64,000 bases of DNA from Actinospineispora spinosispora DSM 44797 (GCF_000429025.1 NZ_KE386833.1:510582-574581); one strand, 5' to 3'. Counted from the stretch's first letter, positions 44,884 through 54,866 are shown. A program made the numbers and translations. The notes: generated by a model not told the origin, from the sequence alone.

Positions 44884-46970
44884 AGGGTGGGGCCAAGCAG
44901 TCGGTTCCCGGTGATCTCGCGGGTCCCGACCTCGGCTTGCTCAAGCAGCTGTGGCGGTTCCGCGCCTACGGCAGGCGGGAACTGCGCCCGCTGCTGTTCG
45001 GCGTCGCCATGCGATTCGGTGAGACGCTGTCGGATCTGGCCGCACCATGGCCGCTGGCGTTGGTGGTCAACTACCTGATCAACGACCAGCGGCCGGGTGG
45101 TTTGCTGGGGCAGATCACCCAGATCTTCGGCCCGTCCAAGATCGGCATGCTCGCGGTCGCGGGCATCGCGGTGCTGCTGATCACCGCGTTCTCCGGGGTG
45201 TTCGACTACCTCGGCGACCGCATCATGAACAGCGCCGGTGAGCGCATCACCTCGGCGATCCGCTCCGACATGTTCGCCCATCTCCAACGACTGCCGATGG
45301 GCTACCACGACCAGCAGGCCGTCGGAGAGCTCACCAGCCGGGTCGCCACGGACACCGGCCGTATCGAGACCGGTCTCGTCGATGTCTTCTCGGTACTGAT
45401 CCCGGGCATCCTGTCGCTGTCCGGCTTCGCCATCACGATTCTCGTCATGGACTGGCGGCTGGGTCTGATCGCGCTGGGGGCGGCACCGCTGGTGTTCTTC
45501 ACCGCCGCGCGCTACACGCGGCTGACCCGCTGGTCCGCGCGCAGGCGACGCGCGGCGGAAGGCCGGCTGTCCGGCTTCGTGGCCGAGTCGCTGCACGGCA
45601 TCCGGACCATCCACGCGTTCGGCAGGCAGGACCTGCACGACCGTCGGTTCGGCAACGACAACGACACGGTGCTCGCCACCGGCCTTCGCGCGGTGGAACT
45701 GCGGGCCAGGTTCACCCCACTGCTGGAGCTGATCAGCGCGGTCGGCACCGCGTTGCTGCTGCTCATGGGCGGCTACGGCGTGCTGAAGAACTGGTGGTCG
45801 GTCACCGTCCTGATCGTGGTGGCGAACTACCTCAAGGACATGCTGAAGCCGTTGAAGGCACTGTCCAAGCTGGCACTCACCTTCACCACCGGAGCAGCGT
45901 CCGCCGAGCGGGTCGCGGCGATCTTCGACCAGCACCAGCCGTCCATCGAATCCGGGCGGCAGCTGCCGGACCGGGTGGCCGGCGAGATTCATCTGAGTGA
46001 CGTGACGCTGGACTACGGACGCGGCCCGGTGCTCGACGGTCTCGAACTGCTGATCCAGCCCGGTGAGCGGATCGCGCTGCTCGGCCACAACGGCGCGGGC
46101 AAGTCGACGATCCTCTCCTTGATCACCGGGCTGTACCCGCCGACCAGCGGGGCGGTGCTGCTCGACGGCATCCCGCTGGGTAAGCAGCCGGTGTGGTGGA
46201 GGCATCGACAGATCGCGGTCGTGCTGCAGGACACCTTCCTGTTCTCCGGGTCGATCGCCGACAACATTCGCTACGGCAGGCCGGACGCCACCGACGAGGA
46301 GGTCCAGGCGGTCGCCGAAGCCGCGTTGGTGACCGAGTTCAGCGACAAGCTGGACACCGGCCTGAACACGACACTCGACGACGGCGGTGTCGGCCTGTCC
46401 GGCGGTCAGCGCCAGCGCGTCGGCATCGCCAGGGCGCTGCTGACCGACGCCCCGGTCGTGCTGCTCGACGAGCCGACCACCGGTCTTGACGTGAACGCCG
46501 AAGAGGTCGTCGTACAGGCATTGCGTGAGCTGGTGACGAACCGGACGGTCATCATGACGACGCACCGCCCCGCGATGACCAGGCTGGCCACCCGAGTGGT
46601 GCACCTGAAGCGCGGCAGGGTGACCGATGATCCGGTCGATCCGGCCCTGTTCCGGCAGCGCCAGCCGATGCATCGTCCCGGGCCCCGGCCGATGCTTCCC
46701 CCGCCACCGATGCCACCGAACGGAATGGCACCGAACGGGATGCGGCCCGGCGGCATGCCACCACCCGGGATGGTCCCGAACGGCATGCCGAGTGCCCGGC
46801 CCCGGGGCCCTCAGCCCAGGGGTGGGGTCGCGGAGCAGCCGAGGCCGCCGGCCACGCCCGAGCAGACGGACCAGGGACGCCACCGTCTCGACCTGGAGTC
46901 GCGGCCCGACGCACCCACGCTGGAGCAGGAGCTGGACCGCGACTCCACGCGGTTCATCGCTGGGTCGTAG
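44880..46970 (+). CDS. ABC exporter (fused TM-NBD half-transporter) with Pro/Met-rich tail
   Basis: 696 aa from ATG 44880. Six membrane segments lie in residues 35-330 (ABC exporter type 1; YHDQQAVGELTSRVATDTGRIETGLVDVFSVLIPG). The ATPase domain has Walker A GHNGAGKST, Q-loop VVLQDTFLF, signature LSGGQRQR, Walker B VVLLDEP and H-loop TTHRP. It should act as a homodimer. An unusual C-terminal tail of about 90 residues is built from PMPPNGMAPNGMRPGG type repeats, then charged residues. As the third gene of a 4-bp-overlap operon it probably exports the product of the NTPase/metalloprotein pair. Its 3' end overlaps the convergent LLM gene by 17 bp. Confidence 0.88.
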   Translation: MKGGAKQSVPGDLAGPDLGLLKQLWRFRAYGRRELRPLLFGVAMRFGETLSDLAAPWPLALVVNYLINDQRPGGLLGQITQIFGPSKIGMLAVAGIAVLLITAFSGVFDYLGDRIMNSAGERITSAIRSDMFAHLQRLPMGYHDQQAVGELTSRVATDTGRIETGLVDVFSVLIPGILSLSGFAITILVMDWRLGLIALGAAPLVFFTAARYTRLTRWSARRRRAAEGRLSGFVAESLHGIRTIHAFGRQDLHDRRFGNDNDTVLATGLRAVELRARFTPLLELISAVGTALLLLMGGYGVLKNWWSVTVLIVVANYLKDMLKPLKALSKLALTFTTGAASAERVAAIFDQHQPSIESGRQLPDRVAGEIHLSDVTLDYGRGPVLDGLELLIQPGERIALLGHNGAGKSTILSLITGLYPPTSGAVLLDGIPLGKQPVWWRHRQIAVVLQDTFLFSGSIADNIRYGRPDATDEEVQAVAEAALVTEFSDKLDTGLNTTLDDGGVGLSGGQRQRVGIARALLTDAPVVLLDEPTTGLDVNAEEVVVQALRELVTNRTVIMTTHRPAMTRLATRVVHLKRGRVTDDPVDPALFRQRQPMHRPGPRPMLPPPPMPPNGMAPNGMRPGGMPPPGMVPNGMPSARPRGPQPRGGVAEQPRPPATPEQTDQGRHRLDLESRPDAPTLEQELDRDSTRFIAGS

Positions 46971-48150
46971 CGTCCTGCTGCTCGGCTTCCTTCTGTTCCG
47001 CGTGGTACTTGTCGGACCAGGCCTGGATCGCGGCGCCGTTCTTGGCGTCCAGCTCGCCGTGCCGGCTACGCGCCCACTGCTCAGCGGCGAGTAGCCGGCG
47101 CTGCGACGGCTGGAACGCCGGCATGACGTGGCGGGCGAACAGCTCGTAGTGCCGTTGGGTCGCCTCCCAGTTGGCCCAGTCGTGCTGCATCATCATGTAG
47201 CAGCCGAAGCCGCCGTTCGACTGCTCGACGAGCCGCTCGATCTGGGTGATCGCCTCGTCCGGGGTGCCGATGACACCGAGGCCCGTCTCGTTGATCCAGG
47301 CGACCCGCTCCTCGAAGGTGTCGCCCTCGGCGCGGAACGTGGGCAGCGCGAGCGTCCGCTGCGTGTAGTCGCAGAACTGGTCGAAGCCGTAGCGGACGTC
47401 CTCGATGGCCTGCTTCTTGGTCTCGGCGATGTGCATCGGCCCGACCAGACGCCAGCGGGACCGGTCGGTCGCCTGGCCGTGCTTGGCTGCCTCCGCCTCG
47501 ACGACGTTCCAGTGGTGCGCGAGTACGTCGAAGCCCTCCCGGGTGGTGGCGCCGAGCGAGAGCAGGCCGAGCCCGTGCATGCCGGCCAGGATCGGCCCCG
47601 CGGGGGAGACCGTGGCCGCCACCGCGATCTCGAAGCACGGATCGGAGTAGGGAGCGAGCTGCGTGCGTGCGTCGACGAGGCGGTACCGGTCGTTCTCGTG
47701 ACTGACCCGCTCGTCCGAGAGCAGGAGCCGCAGCAGCACGTCGAGGTCCTCACCGAGCGCCGGCCGCAGCTGGGCCGGTTCCAGCCCGATCATCTCCGCG
47801 TCGGTCGGCAGCGAACCGGGGCCGACACCGAGCATGAGCCGCCCGCGCAGCAGATGATCGACCAGGATCGCGCGGTCCGCGATCCACAGCGGGTTGTGAT
47901 ACGGCAGCGACACGACGCCGGTGCCCAGCTTGATGTTCTTGGTGACCGCTCCGGCATGCGCGATGAACGTCAGCGGATCGGCGATGATCTCGGTGCCGGC
48001 GGAATGGTGCTCGCCGACCCACGCCTCGTCGTAGCCGAGGCGGTCCATGAGCTGCAACGTCTCGATGTTGCGCTGCAGCGACGTCGTCACGTTCTGGGTG
48101 GGCGGGCTGTTGAAAGGCGGCATGAAGATGCCGAACCGCAGCTTGTTCAC
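46954..48150 (-). CDS. LLM-class flavin-dependent oxidoreductase
   Basis: 398 aa from GTG 48150, chosen for GGGAGC upstream. NKLRFGIFMPPF at the start, GYDEAWVGEHHSAGTEIIADPLTFIAHAGAVTKNIKLGTGVVSLPYHNPLWIADRAILVDHLLRGRLMLGVGPG and VIGTPDEAITQIERLV are hallmarks of bacterial luciferase-like monooxygenases (alkanal/limonene type). The cofactor is FMNH2 or F420; residues cannot settle which. The substrate is probably a hydrophobic aldehyde, ketone or terpene. It diverges from an MFS transporter gene across 216 bp. Confidence 0.88.
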   Translation of the reverse strand: MNKLRFGIFMPPFNSPPTQNVTTSLQRNIETLQLMDRLGYDEAWVGEHHSAGTEIIADPLTFIAHAGAVTKNIKLGTGVVSLPYHNPLWIADRAILVDHLLRGRLMLGVGPGSLPTDAEMIGLEPAQLRPALGEDLDVLLRLLLSDERVSHENDRYRLVDARTQLAPYSDPCFEIAVAATVSPAGPILAGMHGLGLLSLGATTREGFDVLAHHWNVVEAEAAKHGQATDRSRWRLVGPMHIAETKKQAIEDVRYGFDQFCDYTQRTLALPTFRAEGDTFEERVAWINETGLGVIGTPDEAITQIERLVEQSNGGFGCYMMMQHDWANWEATQRHYELFARHVMPAFQPSQRRLLAAEQWARSRHGELDAKNGAAIQAWSDKYHAEQKEAEQQDATTQR

Positions 48151-48366
48151 GAACGCTCCCGTGTCCTCGTCGACAGTGGCCCCGATCATCCCGCGATGCC
48201 GCTGCCCGCGCGCGTTGTGCACATCGGATTTCCCGCCGGTCGGCGCCACCGCTTGACAGGAAAATCCCGGACATCCACGCTACGTGCCGGTAGTGATCGC
48301 GCGGGGTGGAGCGCAATCGTCCCGGGTGCGCCCGGAGCTACCCCAGGCGAGCGATGGAGGACGCCA

Positions 48367-49869
48367 ATGTCGGCTGATCCGAACGCATCCTCAGGCGCGA
48401 TACGCAGCCTGATCCCGGCCAGGATCGACAGGCTCCCGTGGTCCCCATTCCATACCCGCCTGGTCATGGCACTGGGTGTGGCGTGGATTCTGGATGGGCT
48501 CGAGATCACGGTCGCCAGCAGCGTCGCTGATGTTCTGACCAAGCCGGAGACGTTGAACATGTCCTCGGTCGCGGTCGGCGCCACGGCTTCGGTGTACCTC
48601 GTGGGCGAGGTCGCCGGAGCCTTGTTCTTCGGCAGGCTGTCCGATCGACTCGGCCGTCGGAATCTGTTCATTCTGACCCTGGCGGTCTACCTGATCGGTA
48701 GTGGCCTGACCGCGCTGACACTGGGTTCAGGAGGTTTTTCGATCGCTTGGCTGTATCTGACGCGATTCATCGCCGGCGCTGGTATCGGTGGTGAGTACGC
48801 CGCGATCAACTCGGCAATCGATGAGTTGATTCCATCGAAGTACCGTGGACGTGTCGACATCGCGGTGAACGGGACGTACTGGTTCGGTGCGATCCTCGGG
48901 ACGCTCGGCACCTACGTTCTGCTGAATCACGTTGAGCTCAGCCTGGCGTGGCGCATCGGGTTCCTGCTGGGGCCGGTGCTCGGACTGGTGATCATCTTCG
49001 TGCGTCGCAATCTCCCGGAGAGCCCTCGCTGGCAGGTGATGAACGGTCAGGTGAAGGAGGCTGAGGCCTCAATCCAGTTCATCGAGGACGAGGTGCGCAA
49101 GTCCAAAAGGGAGCTCCCGCCGGTCGACCCGAGCAAGGAGATGGAGCTGACGCCGGCCGATGACATCGGCTATCTGGCACTCACCAAGGTGCTGTTCCGG
49201 GACTACCCGACGAGGGCGATCTACGGTGCCACGCTGATGATCACGCAATCATTTTTGTACAACTCGATCTTCTTCACCTACCTGCTGGTGCTCGGGAAGT
49301 TCTATGGCGTGCCGACCGCGGACGGACCGCTGTATTTGATTGCCTTCTGCGTCGGAAACTTCCTCGGTCCGCTGCTCCTCGGTCCGCTCTTCGACACGAT
49401 CGGCCGCAAGCAGATGATCTCCGGCACGTACATCTTCTCCGGGGCGCTCCTGGCGGTGAGCGCGATCCTGTTCAATGCTGGCGCGCTGTCGGCGGTGACT
49501 CAGACCATCGCCTGGTGCGTGATCTTCTTCTTCGCGTCGGCGGGTGCGAGCGCGGGCTACCTGACAGTGAGTGAAATCTTCCCGCTGGAGGTGCGGGCTA
49601 AGGCCATTGCTGTCTTCTTCGCAATCGCCCAGTGTTTCGGTGCACTCGGTCCGGTGGTCTTCGGAGCGCTCATCGGAGATGGCTCCGATCCGTTCGACCT
49701 TTTCCTCGGTTACTTGCTCGCCGCACTGATCATGGTCATCGGTGGGGTGGTGACGATCGTCTTCGGAGTCGCGGCGGAAGGAAAGTCGCTGGAGGACATC
49801 GCAGCGCCGCTCGCGGCCCGCAGACCGGGAACGACGCGTGCCGAGGGCTCAGCGGCGCCGACCGTGTGA
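48367..49869 (+). CDS. MFS transporter (metabolite:H+ symporter type)
   Basis: 500 aa from ATG 48367 with GGAGG 7 bp upstream; the frame is open far upstream but that part is antisense to the LLM gene. Twelve membrane segments; FFGRLSDRLGRRNLFI is the A-motif between TM2 and TM3, RFIAGAGIGGEYAAINSAIDELIPSKYRGRVD is the TM4-5 region, and PLFDTIGRKQMI repeats the A-motif after TM8. This matches the sugar-porter/aromatic-acid-like symporter group. Codons are less GC-rich than those of its neighbours (TTTTTCG, CAATCATTTTTG), hinting at acquisition. The substrate may relate to the divergent LLM enzyme. Confidence 0.87.
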   Translation: MSADPNASSGAIRSLIPARIDRLPWSPFHTRLVMALGVAWILDGLEITVASSVADVLTKPETLNMSSVAVGATASVYLVGEVAGALFFGRLSDRLGRRNLFILTLAVYLIGSGLTALTLGSGGFSIAWLYLTRFIAGAGIGGEYAAINSAIDELIPSKYRGRVDIAVNGTYWFGAILGTLGTYVLLNHVELSLAWRIGFLLGPVLGLVIIFVRRNLPESPRWQVMNGQVKEAEASIQFIEDEVRKSKRELPPVDPSKEMELTPADDIGYLALTKVLFRDYPTRAIYGATLMITQSFLYNSIFFTYLLVLGKFYGVPTADGPLYLIAFCVGNFLGPLLLGPLFDTIGRKQMISGTYIFSGALLAVSAILFNAGALSAVTQTIAWCVIFFFASAGASAGYLTVSEIFPLEVRAKAIAVFFAIAQCFGALGPVVFGALIGDGSDPFDLFLGYLLAALIMVIGGVVTIVFGVAAEGKSLEDIAAPLAARRPGTTRAEGSAAPTV

Positions 49870-50003
49870 GGTGGACGCCCGGGTGGCGCCGCAGCAGGCT
49901 GACGGTCGTTCGTCCCGACATTGCCCAGGGCCAGAGTGCGCTTCGGTCAGTCCGCGAAGTGCACTCTGGTCCGGCGACGTGGAATTCGGGGCTTGGAGCC
50001 AGG

Positions 50004-50465
50004 TCAGGGGTGGTACTGCTGTGCGCCTCCCAAGTGGTGCCAGATCCACTTTCCGTTCACTTGCTCTTGAAATCCCCAGGTAATGATTGTGGGTACGAAA
50101 GCTCCTGGGTCTTTGGTCGACTTGGAACCTGGCGCAGTGACCACATTTCCGTAAGTCCAGTCTCGGCTGGTGTACGCCTCAGCTGGTGGAGGACCGCTCG
50201 GCGCGTAGCCATCGACATATATGTACAAGGCCGCGCGAACGGGTCTGTTGCAGGGGTTTGTGAGTATCGAGACCGAATAGTGGTAATTCATTGCGCTACC
50301 AGTCGGCCCCTGAGAGGAGGCGCCGACGGTGCAGTCCTGGGCGGATGCGTATCCGGTAGCGAGGAGTGGAGCTAGTAGTACCGTCAGAACGAGTGCCCAA
50401 AGCCTACGGGAAGAGAACATTTTCAGGGTGGTCGATCTAGCGCGAGTGAGGGACCTAGGTGGCAT
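50004..50465 (-). CDS. Small secreted protein, unknown function
   Basis: 153 aa from ATG 50465. Residues 16-43 (MFSSRRLWALVLTVLLAPLLATGYASAQ) are a signal peptide with cleavage after ASA. The mature part of about 110 residues has two Cys (45 and 72) that could form one disulfide, an AALYIYVDGYAPSGPPP stretch and a WHHLGGAQQYHP end. GAGAGA about 8 bp before ATG supports this start; ATG 50420 is an alternative. GC content here is clearly below that of the flanks. I do not recognise a family. Confidence 0.68.
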   Translation of the reverse strand: MPPRSLTRARSTTLKMFSSRRLWALVLTVLLAPLLATGYASAQDCTVGASSQGPTGSAMNYHYSVSILTNPCNRPVRAALYIYVDGYAPSGPPPAEAYTSRDWTYGNVVTAPGSKSTKDPGAFVPTIITWGFQEQVNGKWIWHHLGGAQQYHP

Positions 50466-50623
50466 TTGTTTCGTCTCTCGTCGATGGTTCTCAGTGACTG
50501 GCCCAGAGATTTTCACACGCACTCGAGTTTCCCGTGGCGTTTTGGCGGAAGTCTGGCAGCCCAGTGGCACAGCCTTATGCCTCGCGGACCTGATGCGAAG
50601 GGGCCCAGAGGGCCGTCTCATTC

Positions 50624-52198
50624 TTACCGGGTGGGTGCGACCCGGGTCAGGTCGCGGACTGTCAGGGCAAGCCATAGCTCGTGACGGTCCTGGGCAGAGG
50701 ACATCCGGCGGCCGGTGAGGGTCTCGACGGCGTCGAGGCGGTTGCGGACCGTGTGACGGTGGATCCGTAACGCCTCGGCGGTCGCCTCCCAGTGGCCGTT
50801 GTGTTCGAGGAACGTGGTGAGCGCCCGGGTCAGCTCGGCGGCCTTGGGCGCGGCGTCCAGGTGGCCGAGCACCGCGTCGCAGTACGCGTCCAGCTGCTCG
50901 GTGGCGACCTGGGACAACAGCAGCCGGCTGCTCGCCATCTCCTCGGCGCACAGGTGACGTCCGCTGACCCTGCTCGCGGGCAGCGCGGACCTGGCCTGGC
51001 GCAGTGACACGGCCAGCGCACCGGGGCGCACCCCGATACCGATCCCGGCGGGTCGGTCGCGCGCCAAGGTCCTCAGCGCGGCGGGCAGGTCGACGGAGAC
51101 AGGTGCGGCGAGTTCGACCAGGTCGTCGCCGTCGTCCGACCGTTCGACCCGCAGCAACGCACCGGGGATCGCGGTGGCCAGATCGGCCGCCAGCTCTTCG
51201 GCCAGGGGTACGGCGATGACCGCGGCCCGCAGGTCGGCGTCGGTGAGGCCGACCGAGGTCAACCAGCGCGCCGCCACGAGGTCGTCCACCGTCGCCCTGG
51301 CCAGCCTGCCCAGTACCTGCGCCCGGCCTCGACGTTCGGTTCCGCCGACGCCGATCTGGCGTTCCAGCTCGAGCGACAGCAGCGACACCAGGTCGCCGGT
51401 GACCAAGTTCGACCCGGGACTGTCGACCGGGCCGTCCAACAGCAACAGACCGCGCAGGCGGTGGGCCCCGAGCGGATGCACCTCGCGGCGCCGGTCCGGC
51501 GTGACGTCGACCGCCGCGCCGAGGAGACCCTGCTGACGCACCGCGTCCACCAGGTCGGCGAGTCCTCGGACGAGCGGCTCGTTGTCGGCGCCGGATTCGG
51601 CCAGGACGCGGCCCAGCACGTCGAGGACGACGCCGGTTCTGCCGGTGGTGTCCCGATGCGCCGACAGGATGCCGGCCAGGCCGCCCGGCTGTACCGCGGC
51701 GGCGGTGAGCGCGCGCTGGGTCTGCAACGCCCATTCCAACCTGCGCCGCTCCTGCCGGGCCCGATGAGCGAACACCGCCTTGGTCACCGCGATGAACGGG
51801 ATCCCGTCCGGCACCGTCAGCAACGGCAGTCCCGCGGTCTCGGCGGCGTGGACCAACGCCTCGGGGGCCCGCTGGTAGCGCAGGTCGGCGCCCAGACCCA
51901 GCCCGAGTGCCCGGACGTCGGCCGCGCACAGGTCCGCGACGTACGCGGCGCAGCCCTCGGCGTCCTCGGGCAGCAACAGACCGATGGTGAGCAGCAGCTC
52001 GCCGCCTTGGAGCCAGGAACCGGGCCTGATCAGCTCGGACACCGCGGCCGCCGTGATCGGGCGGTCGAGCGAACGGGCCGCCGCGGCGACGCCGAGCCCG
52101 AGGGACGGATCCGCGGCCAGCTGGGCAACGGTCAGCTGGGCATCGGTGGGTAAAGCCACGGCGAGCCACGACCTCCCGGAGTCGGCGAACGACGTCAT
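50624..52198 (-). CDS. PucR-family regulator of the guanidino-compound operon
   Basis: 524 aa. The N-terminal PucR domain (LTVAQLAADPSLGLGVAAAARSLDRPITAAAVSELIRPGSWLQGGELLLTIGLLLP) is followed by a GGDEF-like middle region and a C-terminal helix-turn-helix (ALTTFLEHNGHWEATAEALRIHRHTVRNRLDAVETLTGRRM). It diverges from the agmatinase gene. A perfect 8-bp inverted repeat overlaps its own start codon, so autoregulation together with control of the divergent operon is likely. The effector is probably a guanidino compound, by context only. Confidence 0.88.
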   Translation of the reverse strand: MTSFADSGRSWLAVALPTDAQLTVAQLAADPSLGLGVAAAARSLDRPITAAAVSELIRPGSWLQGGELLLTIGLLLPEDAEGCAAYVADLCAADVRALGLGLGADLRYQRAPEALVHAAETAGLPLLTVPDGIPFIAVTKAVFAHRARQERRRLEWALQTQRALTAAAVQPGGLAGILSAHRDTTGRTGVVLDVLGRVLAESGADNEPLVRGLADLVDAVRQQGLLGAAVDVTPDRRREVHPLGAHRLRGLLLLDGPVDSPGSNLVTGDLVSLLSLELERQIGVGGTERRGRAQVLGRLARATVDDLVAARWLTSVGLTDADLRAAVIAVPLAEELAADLATAIPGALLRVERSDDGDDLVELAAPVSVDLPAALRTLARDRPAGIGIGVRPGALAVSLRQARSALPASRVSGRHLCAEEMASSRLLLSQVATEQLDAYCDAVLGHLDAAPKAAELTRALTTFLEHNGHWEATAEALRIHRHTVRNRLDAVETLTGRRMSSAQDRHELWLALTVRDLTRVAPTR

Positions 52199-52226
52199 GT
52201 CGAAAACATGGCCGAGAATTTCGACA
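52198..52226. promoter_or_regulatory. Inverted repeat TGTCGAAA-N13-TTTCGACA, candidate PucR operator
   Basis: Perfect 8-bp arms at 52198-52205 and 52219-52226 begin at the first base of the PucR start codon and lie about 70 bp before the agmatinase start, in a GC-poor spot. The position fits a site controlling both divergent genes. Confidence 0.55.
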
Positions 52227-52296
52227 CAGCGGCACTTCCTTCAGCCCCACGGTAGCTGGACCCTTGCTCTCACCGGGACAGCAGTGAGGAGACCTC

Positions 52297-53286
52297 GTGT
52301 CGGACGCAGTACAGGACAGCCAGGGCGCCGGTCGCGTGCCACCGGTCGGGCCGGTGGACGGGACGAAGATTCCGCGCTACGTCGGTCCGGACACCTTCGC
52401 CCGCCTGCCTCGCGTCGACCAGGTGAGCCAGGTCGACGTCGCGGTGCTGGGCATGCCGTTCGACTCGGGTGTGTCCTACCGGCCAGGCGCCCGGTTCGGG
52501 CCCGCGCACGTGCGGGCGTCGTCGAAGCTGCTCCGTCCGTACAACCCCGGTCTCGGGGTGTCTCCGTTCGCCACCCAGCAGGTGGCCGATGCCGGTGACC
52601 TGGCGATCAACCCGTTCGACATCGAGGATGCGATCCGCACGATCGAACGAGCGGCCGACGACCTGCGCGGCAGCGGCGCCAAACCGATGTCGATCGGCGG
52701 CGACCACACGATCGCGCTGCCGATGCTGCGGTCGATGCACCGGGCGCACGGTCCGGTCGCGGTGCTGCACTTCGATGCGCACCTTGACACCTGGGACACC
52801 TACTTCGGCGCCCCCTACACACACGGCACCCCTTTCCGGCGCGCGAGTGAGGAAGGACTGCTCGACCCGGAGCGGTGCCTGCACGTCGGCATCCGAGGAC
52901 CGCTCTATTCAGAGCAGGACCTCACCGACGACAAGGTGCTCGGCTTCCAGATCCTCCGCTCGGACGACTACCAGACCGACGGGCTGGCCTCGGTCGTGGA
53001 ACGCATGCGCGCGCGCCTCGGTGACGGACCGGTCTACGTCTCGGTCGACATCGACGTACTCGACCCCGCGCACGCACCGGGCACCGGAACACCCGAAGCC
53101 GGCGGGTTGACCAGCAGGGAGCTCCTGCACAGCCTGCGTGCGCTGGCCGGTCTGAACATCGTCGGCGCGGACATCGTCGAGGTCGCGCCCGCCTACGACC
53201 ACGCCGAGATCACCGGCATCGCCGCCGCGCACGTCGCGTACGAGCTGCTGTCTGTCCTGGCCCTGCCTTCGGGTACCGCCCGGTGA
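52297..53286 (+). CDS. Agmatinase/guanidinobutyrase-type ureohydrolase
   Basis: 329 aa arginase-fold enzyme. Mn ligands are in [10 protein letters not shown] (His), [12 protein letters not shown] (Asp-His-Asp) and [22 protein letters not shown] (Asp-x-Asp). [22 protein letters not shown] is the agmatinase N-terminal block. It hydrolyses a guanidino compound to an amine and urea. Together with the following TPP enzyme, 4-guanidinobutyrate is a better guess than agmatine, since 2-ketoarginine decarboxylation leads to it. GTG start; it overlaps the next gene by 4 bp. Confidence 0.9.
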   Translation: MSDAVQDSQGAGRVPPVGPVDGTKIPRYVGPDTFARLPRVDQVSQVDVAVLGMPFDSGVSYRPGARFGPAHVRASSKLLRPYNPGLGVSPFATQQVADAGDLAINPFDIEDAIRTIERAADDLRGSGAKPMSIGGDHTIALPMLRSMHRAHGPVAVLHFDAHLDTWDTYFGAPYTHGTPFRRASEEGLLDPERCLHVGIRGPLYSEQDLTDDKVLGFQILRSDDYQTDGLASVVERMRARLGDGPVYVSVDIDVLDPAHAPGTGTPEAGGLTSRELLHSLRALAGLNIVGADIVEVAPAYDHAEITGIAAAHVAYELLSVLALPSGTAR

Positions 53287-54866
53287 CCGGCCACCGCAAC
53301 GGTGGGGCCGCCGTGGTCGAGACGTTGGTGGCGCACGGTGTGGACACGATCTTCGGCATCCCGGGCACCCACAACCTGGAGCTGTACCGGCCGTTGACCG
53401 GCGCCGGAATCCGCGCGATCACGCCGAGACACGAACAGGGCGCGGGCTACGCGGCCGAGGCGTACGCGCGGGTCACCGGAACGCCCGGTGTCGTGATCAC
53501 CACGAGCGGACCCGGCCTGACGAACGTCATGACCGCCGCGGCGACCGCCTATGCCGAGTCACAGCCGATGCTGATCGTCTCGCCGGGAGCACCGACCGGC
53601 ACGGTGGGCCGCGACCTCGGGCAGCTCCACGAGACCAAGAACTCGTCGGGCGCGATGGACGACCTGGTGCGCTGGAGCCGTCGCGTCGCGGACCCGGACG
53701 AGGCGGCGGAGGCGATCACCGCCGCGTACGAGTCCTTCGAGGGCGGCCGACCGCGCCCGGTGCACGTCGAGGTCCCCGTCGACGTGTTGGACCAGCCGTG
53801 GACCGGCGCCGCCCGCCGCGCGGCGGTTCGCGTCGCGCCGGTCCCCGATCGGGCGGCCGTACGCAGGGCGGCCGAGCTGCTGGCCGAGGCCGGCCGGGCG
53901 CTCCTCGTCGTGGGTGGAGGCGCGGTCGACGCGGTGAACGAGGTGCGGACGCTCGCCGAGGCGATCGGCGCACCGGTGGCCAGCACGCTCAACGGCAAGG
54001 GCGTCCTGGACGAGAGCCACCCCCTGGCGGTGGGCGCGTCGGTACGGTGCCGGGCGCTGCAGCGGGACGCGGCGACGAGCGACGTCGTGCTGGTCGTCGG
54101 TAGTGAGCTGGGGGACTCGGACCTGTGGGAGGGTCGGATCACCGGTGCCTCGGTGATCCGGTTGGACATCGAGCGGGGTCAGCTCCACAAGAACTGTCCC
54201 GCCGACGTGCCCCTGCTCGCCGACGCCGCCCAGGGCCTGCGCGCGGTGATCGACGCTCTGCCCGCGCACGCGCCGACCGGGTCCGGGTTCGAGCGCGCCG
54301 CCGAGCTGCGCGCCGCATGTCTGAAGGAGACCCGAGGCGACGGTGGTGACCACGAGGAGATCAACCGGGCGCTCCGGGTCGGGCTCCCCGCCGACGGGAT
54401 ACTCGCCGGCGACAGCTCGCAGGTGACCTACCTGGGTTCGGCGCACTTCTTCGATCTGCCGGCGCCGCGCCGGTTCTGCTACATGCCCGGGTTCGCGACC
54501 CTCGGTTACGGCCTTCCGGCGGCCATCGGCGCATCGGTCGCCCATCCCGGTCGGCCGGTCGCGGCGCTCGTCGGGGACGGTGCGCTGATGTTCTCCGTGC
54601 AGGAGCTCGCCACCGCGGTCGAGCTGCGGCTCCCGATCCCGATCGTGGTCGCCGACAACGGCGGCTACCGGGAGATCCGCCACCAGCAGGCGGCCCGGTC
54701 GATCGCACCGATCGGCGTGGACCTGTACACGCCGGACCTCGTCCCACTCGCCAAGGCGTTCGGCACCCACGCTGTGCGGGTGGACGAACCCGGCGACATC
54801 ACCGCACACCTGGCGCAAGCGCTGGACGCCGATCGCCCGACCCTGATCCACCTGCGCACCCACTGA
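53283..54866 (+). CDS. TPP-dependent enzyme, candidate 2-ketoarginine decarboxylase
   Basis: 527 aa of the acetolactate-synthase fold. The catalytic Glu lies in [20 protein letters not shown], followed by [29 protein letters not shown]. The TPP/Mg motif is [32 protein letters not shown]. AruI (2-ketoarginine decarboxylase) is a member of this fold and feeds 4-guanidinobutyrate to a ureohydrolase, matching the gene order here. Specificity is inferred from context; it might be another 2-oxoacid decarboxylase or synthase. Confidence 0.8.
   Translation: MTGHRNGGAAVVETLVAHGVDTIFGIPGTHNLELYRPLTGAGIRAITPRHEQGAGYAAEAYARVTGTPGVVITTSGPGLTNVMTAAATAYAESQPMLIVSPGAPTGTVGRDLGQLHETKNSSGAMDDLVRWSRRVADPDEAAEAITAAYESFEGGRPRPVHVEVPVDVLDQPWTGAARRAAVRVAPVPDRAAVRRAAELLAEAGRALLVVGGGAVDAVNEVRTLAEAIGAPVASTLNGKGVLDESHPLAVGASVRCRALQRDAATSDVVLVVGSELGDSDLWEGRITGASVIRLDIERGQLHKNCPADVPLLADAAQGLRAVIDALPAHAPTGSGFERAAELRAACLKETRGDGGDHEEINRALRVGLPADGILAGDSSQVTYLGSAHFFDLPAPRRFCYMPGFATLGYGLPAAIGASVAHPGRPVAALVGDGALMFSVQELATAVELRLPIPIVVADNGGYREIRHQQAARSIAPIGVDLYTPDLVPLAKAFGTHAVRVDEPGDITAHLAQALDADRPTLIHLRTH

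Noticed and set aside
44850-46883. 677-codon minus-strand open frame
   Set aside because: Antisense to the ABC exporter and rich in Arg/Gln/Asp; typical shadow frame of high-GC coding DNA.
47128-48366. Upstream extension of the MFS transporter frame
   Set aside because: The extra 413 codons are antisense to the LLM gene; a Shine-Dalgarno and normal MFS N-terminus occur at ATG 48367.
50466-52250. Upstream extension of the small secreted protein frame
   Set aside because: It runs antisense-like through the PucR gene in another frame; the signal peptide and ribosome-binding site support a start at 50465.
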